Assembly (NCBI GenBank): GCA_900547125.1
Contig: URFU01000111.1
Span: forward strand, 1-6,410
Reading direction: 5' to 3'
DNA length: 6,410 bases
From: an uncultured Collinsella sp.
GTDB taxonomy: Bacteria > Actinomycetota > Coriobacteriia > Coriobacteriales > Coriobacteriaceae
The notes under the pieces: model-generated
The model's input: the letters and a program-made list of their open reading frames with translations, nothing else
What the model was told of the DNA's origin: nothing
Database searches by the model: none
Part shown: one piece after another, positions 1-4,304 of the stretch
Numbering within the stretch: the first letter of the stretch is position 1
Layout: every line of letters starts with the position of its first letter
Made by a program: the position numbers and the translations under genes

Positions 1-1423
1 TGGCGCCGCGGGCACGCATAGCCGTAAAGGTGGCGTGGCCCGGGGCATCGATGAAGGTGATCTTACGGTCGTTGATCATGACCTGCGAAGCGCCGATGGC
101 CTGCGTAATGCCGCCCGCCTCGCCGGCAGCGACGCCGGTATGACGGATGGCGTCGAGCAGGCTCGTCTTGCCGTGGTCGACGTGACCCATGACGGTGACG
201 ACCGGGGCGCGAGGCTTAAGGTCGGCGGGATCGTCGTAGAACGAGAAGGTGTTCTCCTCCTCGGGGGTGATGATCTTGATCTGACGGCCCAGGTCGTCGG
301 CAACGAGCTCGACGAGGTCGTCGGACATGGACTGCGTCATCGTGAGCGGCGTGCCCAGCAGGAACAGGCGCTTGATGATGTCGTTGGCCGGAACGTCGAG
401 CGCCTCGGCGAGCTCCTGGACGGTAACGCCCTGGGAGACCTTGATGGCATCGAGCTCCTCGGGGTTCACGCCCTGGGCCAATGCCTCCTCAATCTTGCGC
501 TCCTCCTGAGCCTTAGCAGCCTCGCGCTCGCGCTTCTCCTTACGCTTCTTGCGGCGACCGGTGGACTCGCGAGAGGCCTCCTCGACGGCGGCACGGGCCT
601 CCTCGAGCACCTTCTCGCGGCTGTACTCCTCGGCCTCACGCGCCATGCGGCTGTAGTGGTCCTCATCGTTGCCGTGACCGCCCTTGCGCTTCTTGCCCTT
701 GCCCTGCTTGTCGGGGTTGGGGAAGTCCATGCCGGCAGCGACGTTGTTGCTGGCGTTGGTGCGATGGCTGTGCGGACGGCTCTCGGAGGCGTTGCGATCG
801 GAGTTGTTGTCGGAGGCGTTGCGATCGTTACGACGGCCACCACGACGGTCGTTGTTGCCGCCACGACGGTTGCCGCGCTCGGAGGCGCGCTCGGCCTTGG
901 CCTTCGCCTCGGCGTCCTTCTTCTCCTTGAGCACGGTCTCCTGTGCGGCGATCTGGTCGAGCAGCGAACGGAAGCGCGAACCGGAGTCGGAAGCGGGAAC
1001 GGCGCGGCGCTGGGCCTCGCGGGCAGCCTCCTCCTTCTCGCGGGCAAGGCGCTCCTGCTCGGCCTTCTTCTTGGCCTCGGCCTCGGCGCGGGCGGCCTCC
1101 TCGGCAGCCTGGGCGGCGGCGAACTGGCGGCGCTCCTCCTCGCGTGCCTTCTCGGCGGCGATGCGCTCGCGCTCGGCCTCGGCAGCGCGCGCTGCCTCCT
1201 CGGCGGCGGCCGCCTCCTCCTCGGCCTGCTTGGCGGCCTCGACTTCCTTGGCGCGGGCCTCGATCACCGAGGCGAGCTGCTTGCGGACCATGGCGACGTA
1301 GGCGTCCTCCAGCGCGGAGGAAGCGGACTTAGCGGGAATCTTCATTTCGGCGAGATGACCCATCAGTTCCTTGGAGGTCATGCCGAACTCTTTGGCCAGG
1401 GTGGACACACGGACTTTTGCCAT
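1..1423 (-). CDS. infB: Translation initiation factor IF-2, N-terminal half (partial, cut by left edge)
   Basis: IF-2 is the cytoplasmic GTPase that places initiator tRNA on the 30S subunit and promotes 50S joining. The first 474 codons are present. Residues 1-50 are an IF2_N module beginning MAKVRVSTLAKEFGM. Residues about 52-140 are an Ala/Glu/Arg/Lys-rich, probably long-helical stretch. Residues about 180-217 are Arg/Gly/Asn/Asp/Ser-rich. A second IF2_N-like module starts near G332 (GVTVQELAEALDV). The GTPase domain follows with G1 motif GHVDHGKT at 413-420 and DAPGH at 459-463; the window ends in switch II, so NKxD, domain II and the fMet-tRNA-binding C domain lie outside. The ATG is preceded by an SD-like GGTAGGTGA, and the start agrees with the usual IF-2 N-terminus. 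It is the third gene of the rimP-nusA-infB operon. The G1 position near 413 suggests a full length close to 900 residues. Identification is secure. Confidence 0.97.
   Translation of the reverse strand, partial: MAKVRVSTLAKEFGMTSKELMGHLAEMKIPAKSASSALEDAYVAMVRKQLASVIEARAKEVEAAKQAEEEAAAAEEAARAAEAERERIAAEKAREEERRQFAAAQAAEEAARAEAEAKKKAEQERLAREKEEAAREAQRRAVPASDSGSRFRSLLDQIAAQETVLKEKKDAEAKAKAERASERGNRRGGNNDRRGGRRNDRNASDNNSDRNASESRPHSHRTNASNNVAAGMDFPNPDKQGKGKKRKGGHGNDEDHYSRMAREAEEYSREKVLEEARAAVEEASRESTGRRKKRKEKREREAAKAQEERKIEEALAQGVNPEELDAIKVSQGVTVQELAEALDVPANDIIKRLFLLGTPLTMTQSMSDDLVELVADDLGRQIKIITPEEENTFSFYDDPADLKPRAPVVTVMGHVDHGKTSLLDAIRHTGVAAGEAGGITQAIGASQVMINDRKITFIDAPGHATFTAMRARGA
783..827 (-). 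repeat. 18-bp direct repeat inside infB (DRNAS peptide repeat)
   Basis: TCGGAGGCGTTGCGATCG occurs at 783-800 and again at 810-827, an exact copy with a 27-bp period, so it stays in frame (9 codons). On the coding strand it gives two DRNAS units at residues 200-204 and 209-213 of IF-2. It lies in the low-complexity linker between the two N-terminal modules, next to RRGG-type segments. It is probably an in-frame duplication in a tolerant linker, and a likely place for length variation between strains. Confidence 0.85.
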
Positions 1424-1429
1424 ATGACT

Positions 1430-1438
1430 TCACCTACC
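1430..1438 (-). promoter_or_regulatory. Ribosome binding site of infB
   Basis: The minus strand reads GGTAGGTGA, with 6 bases before the ATG at 1423. It supports the chosen start codon. It lies 6 bases downstream, in transcript terms, of the hairpin at 1445-1459, so that stem could affect access to it. Confidence 0.7.
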
Positions 1439-1444
1439 CTTTCT

Positions 1445-1459
1445 GGCACCTTGGGTGCC
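1445..1459 (-). other. Small perfect hairpin in the nusA-infB gap
   Basis: GGCACC, loop of 3, GGTGCC: a perfect 6-bp stem just upstream of the infB ribosome binding site. No U-tract follows on the minus strand, so it is not an intrinsic terminator. It could be an mRNA processing or stability element or part of translational control of infB. The structure is visible; the role is inferred. Confidence 0.5.
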
Positions 1460-1484
1460 TAGAGACTGAACGAGCGTGGGAGAT

Positions 1485-1505
1485 GCGCCGGGACCTGCCC
1501 GGCGC
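1485..1505 (-). other. GC-only 8-bp hairpin just after the nusA stop codon
   Basis: GCGCCGGG, 5-base loop, CCCGGCGC is a perfect, all-G/C stem that begins 9 bases after the nusA TAG. The minus-strand bases after it (ATCTCCCACG) lack a U-run, so classical intrinsic termination is unlikely. It could be a pause site, an RNase-processing boundary or a 3'-protective structure for the upstream rimP-nusA message. Together with the stem at 1445-1459 it fills much of the 91-bp gap. Confidence 0.6.
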
Positions 1506-1514
1506 GACCGCGCG

Positions 1515-2762
1515 CTAGATCAGGTCCTCCGCATCATCGAAGGCGTCGGTGTCGTGGACACCGCAGAAACGGGAGCCGGGACGGGCCTGGTTGCGGCACT
1601 GGATGCCGTCCTCGGACACGTACTCGCAGCGACGGACGTCGTCGTCCTCCTCGTCACCGATCAGGTCGGCGGCGGGCTCCTCGTGAACGGGGACGTTCTT
1701 GAGGATGTCGGCGGCAAGGGTCTCGGACTTGATGTCGATGTGCCAGCCGGTCAGGCGAGCGGCGAGGCGGGCGTTCTGACCCTCCTTGCCGATGGCGAGC
1801 GAAAGCTGGTCGTCGGGCACGATAACGCCGGCGTAGGCCTTCTCCTCGTCGATGAGGACGCGGGTGACCTTGGCAGGTGACAGGGCGTTAGCAACGTAAA
1901 CGGCCGGATCGGCATCCCACAGGATGACATCGACGCGCTCGCCGCGGAGCTCGCCCACGACAGCGCGGACACGGCTGCCCTTGGGGCCGACGCAGGCGCC
2001 CACGGGATCCAGGCGGTCGTCGAGCGAGTGGACGGCGACCTTGGAGCGCTGGCCGGGCTCGCGGGCGATCGACTTGATCTGGACGGTGCCCTCATAGATC
2101 TCGGGCACCTCCTGCTCAAACAGACGACGCATGAGCTCGGGGTGGGTACGGGAGATGACAATCGGCGGACGGCTGTGCTCGCCGCGAACCGGCTGCAGGT
2201 TGGAGTTGGGATCGCGGACGTCGATGATCACGGCCTTGATGTGCTGGTTATGCAGATAGCGCTCGCCCATCGGACGCTCGTTGCGCTCGTTCTCGTAACG
2301 GCGCTGGTCAAAATGCGGCAGCTCGGCCTCGACGCCATCGCGGATCTTGACGATCGTAAAGTCGGGCGTGGACTGCAGCACGGTACCGCTGATGAGGTCA
2401 CCGATACGGCCGGAGAACTCCTCGTAGAGCTGCTCGCGGGCGGAGTTGCGCACGATGGCGTTGATCTCGGCCTTGGCGTGCTGGGCGGCGATGCGGCTCG
2501 TGTTCTTGGGGGTGTCGTCGATCTCCTCGAACTCGGTGAAGTTGCCCTCCTCGTCCATGGAATCGTCGATCGGCTCCAGGCGGTAGACGTAAATCTTGCC
2601 GGTGGTGCGGTCGATGGTCACCTTGGCGCCCCACTCAAGATGCAGGATCTCGGCGTAGCTCTTGGCGAGCGACTGCTCCAAGCGGTCAATCAGGTAGAGC
2701 TGGTCGATGTGCTTGTCCTGGCAAAGCTCCATCAGGGCGGACATCATGTCGGATGCTGCCAT
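1515..2762 (-). CDS. nusA: Transcription termination/antitermination factor NusA with an extra C-terminal Cys/His tail
   Basis: NusA binds RNA polymerase and nascent RNA and controls pausing, termination and antitermination. The 415 residues comprise an N-terminal polymerase-binding domain (about 1-115), an S1 domain (about 117-200, starting SGRIGDLISGTV), KH1 with GPKG at 259-262 and KH2 with GKEG at 325-328. After the KH core, which ends near 347 as in short actinobacterial NusA proteins, comes an acidic linker (DEEDDD, 370-375). A compact C379-X9-C389-X10-C400-X2-H403 segment follows, with the sequence CRNQARPGSRFCGVH, then an acidic end. This tail is not part of the usual NusA core and looks like a zinc-binding knuckle. 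The start is the ATG giving MAASDMM, preceded by AGGAAGG; an in-frame ATG 11 codons upstream would put the SD inside the gene. The rimP TAA lies one base before this ATG, which suggests translational coupling. Confidence 0.96.
   Translation of the reverse strand: MAASDMMSALMELCQDKHIDQLYLIDRLEQSLAKSYAEILHLEWGAKVTIDRTTGKIYVYRLEPIDDSMDEEGNFTEFEEIDDTPKNTSRIAAQHAKAEINAIVRNSAREQLYEEFSGRIGDLISGTVLQSTPDFTIVKIRDGVEAELPHFDQRRYENERNERPMGERYLHNQHIKAVIIDVRDPNSNLQPVRGEHSRPPIVISRTHPELMRRLFEQEVPEIYEGTVQIKSIAREPGQRSKVAVHSLDDRLDPVGACVGPKGSRVRAVVGELRGERVDVILWDADPAVYVANALSPAKVTRVLIDEEKAYAGVIVPDDQLSLAIGKEGQNARLAARLTGWHIDIKSETLAADILKNVPVHEEPAADLIGDEEDDDVRRCEYVSEDGIQCRNQARPGSRFCGVHDTDAFDDAEDLI
1554..1628 (-). other. 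Cys3His putative zinc knuckle in the NusA tail
   Basis: The region encodes NusA residues 379-403, with C379, C389, C400 and H403 as candidate metal ligands. Spacing is C-X9-C-X10-C-X2-H. Small proteins and tails with the pattern C...G..C.N.A..G..FC..H occur in many bacteria and are usually taken as zinc-binding, but this is family resemblance from memory, not a search. It is flanked by Asp/Glu-rich linkers, which fits an independently folding appended module. Confidence 0.6.
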
Positions 2763-2763
2763 G

Positions 2764-3258
2764 TTAGTTTCCTTCCTTCGCGGGCTTGAAGTCATAGGTG
2801 GGCTTCAACTTGCATTTTTTAACATCAGAGAAATCGAGGGTGACGGACTCGCCGTCCTCGAGCTCGAGGGTCACGTTCGTCTCGGTCGCGGCGGCAATCT
2901 TGCCGGAATACTTGCGACGGCCCTCGGTGGCGGTGGAGGTGAGCTCGCAGTCCTCGCCCACAAAACGGGCAAAGTCGCGCGGGCGGCGCAGCGGGCGCGC
3001 CATACCCGGGCTCGACACCTCGAGCGTGTAGCTCGAAGAAATGGGGTCGAGCTCCTCGATTACGTCGCCGACCCACTTGGTATTGGCCGTGACGTCGTTG
3101 AGCGACAGGCTCTGACCCTCGGCACCCTCGATACGCACACGCACGCAGGGCGCCTTGGTGGCGCCCACGAGCTCGACGTCGACGATGTCGATATCGTGCT
3201 GGGGAGCGACGGCCTCGAGCGCGTCGATGATCGCCTGCTCGGTCTTGGTCTTGACCAT
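2764..3258 (-). CDS. rimP: Ribosome maturation factor RimP
   Basis: RimP (DUF150/YhbC family) assists late assembly of the 30S subunit in the cytoplasm. The 164-residue product has the usual length. An N-terminal alpha/beta domain covers about 5-82, and an SH3-like C-terminal domain covers about 88-155. The most diagnostic stretch is YTLEVSSPGMARPL at 77-90, followed by RDFARFVG at 94-101. The start ATG (MVKTKTEQ) has GGAGGTG five bases upstream. An in-frame ATG six codons earlier overlaps that SD and is rejected. The reading frame stays open far upstream, but that part crosses the promoter and terminator structures and is non-coding. The gene is the first of the rimP-nusA-infB operon; its TAA is one base from the nusA ATG. 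Confidence 0.95.
   Translation of the reverse strand: MVKTKTEQAIIDALEAVAPQHDIDIVDVELVGATKAPCVRVRIEGAEGQSLSLNDVTANTKWVGDVIEELDPISSSYTLEVSSPGMARPLRRPRDFARFVGEDCELTSTATEGRRKYSGKIAAATETNVTLELEDGESVTLDFSDVKKCKLKPTYDFKPAKEGN
2769..2776 (-). promoter_or_regulatory. Ribosome binding site of nusA, inside the end of rimP
   Basis: The minus strand reads GGAAGGAA within the last codons of rimP, six bases before the nusA ATG. The order SD, TAA, one base, ATG favours re-initiation by ribosomes finishing rimP and fixes the nusA start at MAASDMM. Confidence 0.75.
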
Positions 3259-3263
3259 TGCGG

Positions 3264-3270
3264 CACCTCC
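3264..3270 (-). promoter_or_regulatory. Ribosome binding site of rimP
   Basis: The minus strand reads GGAGGTG, five bases before the ATG at 3258. It decides between this start and an ATG six codons upstream whose own second to fourth codons contain this SD. It lies only 8 bases downstream of the terminator-like hairpin U-run. Confidence 0.8.
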
Positions 3271-3278
3271 ATCCATAC

Positions 3279-3311
3279 AAAAAAGAAGCGGGGCCGAAAC
3301 CCCACTTCTTT
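3279..3311 (-). terminator. Intrinsic-terminator-like hairpin in the rimP leader (candidate attenuator)
   Basis: On the minus strand AAAGAAG, T, GGGG, a 6-base loop, CCCC, G, CTTCTTT form a 12-bp stem with one U-G wobble, followed immediately by a U-run (six Us in all, three inside the stem). On the plus strand the wobble becomes a C-A mismatch and the T-run is poorer, so the structure is best read as acting on minus-strand transcripts. No gene end lies just upstream on that strand; it stands between the predicted promoter and the rimP ribosome binding site. That position suggests premature termination control of the operon, perhaps involving NusA itself. The alternative is the end of an unrecognised short transcript. 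Confidence 0.75.
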
Positions 3312-3325
3312 CAATTACTACTTCA

Positions 3326-3337
3326 TTTGCAAGCAAA
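3326..3337. promoter_or_regulatory. Small palindrome at the predicted rimP transcription start
   Basis: TTTGC, two bases, GCAAA is a perfect 5-bp dyad that abuts the predicted -10 element and covers the expected start point near 3330. Operators often sit here, but the arms are short and chance is possible. Confidence 0.35.
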
Positions 3338-3365
3338 CTATACCAATACCTGCGAAAACGTGCAA
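3337..3365 (-). promoter_or_regulatory. Predicted sigma-70-type promoter of the rimP-nusA-infB operon
   Basis: The -10 is TATAGT at 3342-3337 on the minus strand (5 of 6 to TATAAT), preceded by TG in the extended -10 position. A 17-base spacer separates it from TTGCAC (3365-3360), a weak -35. A better -35-like TTGACG lies at 3372-3367, but its spacing to this -10 would be 24 bases. Start would fall near 3330, giving a leader of about 70 bases that contains the terminator-like hairpin. This is sequence pattern only. Confidence 0.5.
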
Positions 3366-3386
3366 GCGTCAAAGAAATTCGCAGGT
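3348..3386. repeat. 9-bp inverted repeat spanning the rimP -35 region (operator-like)
   Basis: ACCTGCGAA at 3348-3356 and its exact reverse complement TTCGCAGGT at 3378-3386 are separated by 21 bases, with arm centres 30 bp apart (about three helical turns). The predicted -35 lies between the arms and one arm sits in the promoter spacer. This fits a repressor or activator site for a dimer pair. If transcription begins further upstream it would instead be a 9-bp RNA stem before the terminator-like hairpin. I do not recognise the sequence as a known operator. Confidence 0.6.
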
Positions 3387-3616
3387 CAGCGCGCCCACAG
3401 CTTCTCCACAAGAATAGGACAATTAGGCGAGGACTCCTGTGCGGTGCTCCCCAAAAGCCCCAAAACGGGCCATGGGTCCCAGCGCGCCGAACGAATCGGG
3501 CCCTATGGGCATTCCATCCCTGGGCGCACATCGGCCAGACTGGAGCTGAGAGGCATTCTGTAGCGAGAAAGCCTGCCGCGCGCATTGACCGCACAACCTT
3601 CCAGTATCTCTACGGC
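3387..3616. other. Remainder of the divergent intergenic region, no gene recognised
   Basis: About 230 bp between the rimP promoter region and the lipoprotein ribosome binding site. Open frames cross it on both strands but lack convincing starts, SDs or protein-like sequence. Visible small items are CAGCGCGCC repeated at 3387-3395 and 3480-3488, a 9-base near-tandem CCCCAAAAG/CCCCAAAAC at 3449-3466, CCACA twice 11 bp apart (3395 and 3406), and TTGACC at 3585-3590, which could be the -35 of the plus-strand gene although no good -10 follows. No tRNA, SRP RNA or other RNA gene was recognised. Confidence 0.5.
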
Positions 3617-3623
3617 AAGGAGG
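3617..3623 (+). promoter_or_regulatory. Ribosome binding site of the lipoprotein gene
   Basis: AAGGAGG is a near-perfect SD, four bases before the ATG at 3628. It fixes the start and gives a complete lipoprotein signal peptide, which supports this as a real gene despite its unknown function. Confidence 0.8.
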
Positions 3624-3627
3624 ATCC

Positions 3628-4200
3628 ATGGAACGCCTAGGCACCATCTGCGCGACCGCGCTCGCCATTGCAGCCTGCTCGTTCGCTCTAGCGGGCTGCA
3701 GCAACATCGATGGCAACACCGGACCATGCGAGCCGGATCTCGGCAGCACCAAGGCCATTAAGAAAACGACGCCTTCGAAGCATTTCGACAAAATAGACGA
3801 AGATATAGTCGATCCCCAGGGTTTAGGTCCCGACCCCCAAGAACAGTTTCCCATCGACCTTGAGGCAGACGAGAACGTCCATGTTACCTGCGTGGGCAAG
3901 GACACGGATGGCTACGGCGACGCCGTGTTGGTCTTTGCGGTGACAAACCACACCGATGCCGACATGATGTTTGGCGATGTCGATGCTTATGCCTACGTCA
4001 ACGGTGTCGTCCGCGACGTGCGCATGCGCCAGCCCGTCGCCGCAGGCGAAGAAGCGACCGCGATGCTCACCTTTGTAGGCACCTACGACGACCCGAACTT
4101 TGACGTGAACAAGGACCTCAACGACATCTACCTCAATATCTGGATGTTTGAGGAACAGACGGGCAACGTCTACTTTAGGGACCTGGTACACATTCCGTAG
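3628..4200 (+). CDS. Small secreted lipoprotein of unknown function
   Basis: The product has 190 residues with a type II signal peptide: Arg3, a hydrophobic stretch through about residue 22, and lipobox LAGC at 21-24, so Cys24 should be lipidated and the mature 167 residues displayed outside the membrane. Residues about 25-80 look like an extended, Pro/Asp-rich linker. From about 83 to 188 the pattern VHVTCVGKDTDGYG-DAVLVFAVTNHTD alternates short beta strands with turns, as in the Ig-like beta-sandwich domains of DUF4352-type lipoproteins; this is a resemblance, not an identified family. The gene stands alone, divergent from rimP and convergent with leuS. Its codon use is more relaxed than its neighbours (for instance ATA and TTT codons), suggesting an accessory or fast-evolving gene. 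Real coding status is well supported by the SD and signal peptide; the function is not known. Confidence 0.85.
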   Translation: MERLGTICATALAIAACSFALAGCSNIDGNTGPCEPDLGSTKAIKKTTPSKHFDKIDEDIVDPQGLGPDPQEQFPIDLEADENVHVTCVGKDTDGYGDAVLVFAVTNHTDADMMFGDVDAYAYVNGVVRDVRMRQPVAAGEEATAMLTFVGTYDDPNFDVNKDLNDIYLNIWMFEEQTGNVYFRDLVHIP

Positions 4201-4243
4201 AGGGTGGCGCTAGACGCCAGCCAAAAGGGGCACACAGTGCAAA

Positions 4244-4275
4244 ACGAGGGACGACCCAACCGGATCGCCCCTCGT
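4244..4275. terminator. Terminator hairpin between convergent lipoprotein gene and leuS
   Basis: The outer 7-bp stem is ACGAGGG/CCCTCGT, and pairing continues inward to a 4-base loop. On the minus strand the two interior mismatches become G-U pairs, giving a continuous 14-bp stem followed by TTTT, so leuS transcripts should end here, about 30 bases past the leuS stop. On the plus strand two A-C mismatches remain and CTTT follows, so it may also stop the lipoprotein transcript, less efficiently. A smaller TGGCG/CGCCA stem at 4205-4219, just after the lipoprotein stop, has no U-run. Confidence 0.85.
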
Positions 4276-4304
4276 CTTTAGCACGTCAACTATACGCGCG
4301 GCAT

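Noticed and set aside
35..1462. 475-codon plus-strand open frame opposite infB
   Set aside because: It is antisense to a certain IF-2 gene; its Leu/Gly/Ala/Val-rich low-complexity translation is what GC-biased third codon positions give on the opposite strand.
2028..2789. 253-codon plus-strand open frame opposite nusA
   Set aside because: Shadow of nusA with no SD and no recognisable domain.
3402..3410. TTCTCCACA, one mismatch from a DnaA box, with a second CCACA 11 bp away
   Set aside because: A single near-match is expected by chance; no cluster, AT-rich element or dnaA/dnaN neighbour is present, so there is no case for an origin.
3449..3466. Near-tandem CCCCAAAAG/CCCCAAAAC
   Set aside because: Only two short units, no longer array and no link to a gene or hairpin; probably chance.
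3258..3563. 101-codon plus-strand open frame in the intergenic region
   Set aside because: It starts at TTG without an SD, runs through the minus-strand terminator and promoter, and has no recognisable sequence.
3259..3594. N-terminal extension of rimP through an open frame
   Set aside because: It would cross the promoter-like and terminator-like elements, has Arg/Trp-rich non-RimP sequence, and the internal ATG has an ideal SD.
3423..3905. 160-codon minus-strand open frame covering the intergenic region and the lipoprotein 5' part
   Set aside because: It overlaps a well-supported lipoprotein start on the other strand, has no convincing SD and no protein-family look.
4205..4219. TGGCG/CGCCA hairpin after the lipoprotein stop as a terminator
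   Set aside because: The 5-bp stem has no U-run on either strand; the stronger hairpin at 4244-4275 explains termination better.
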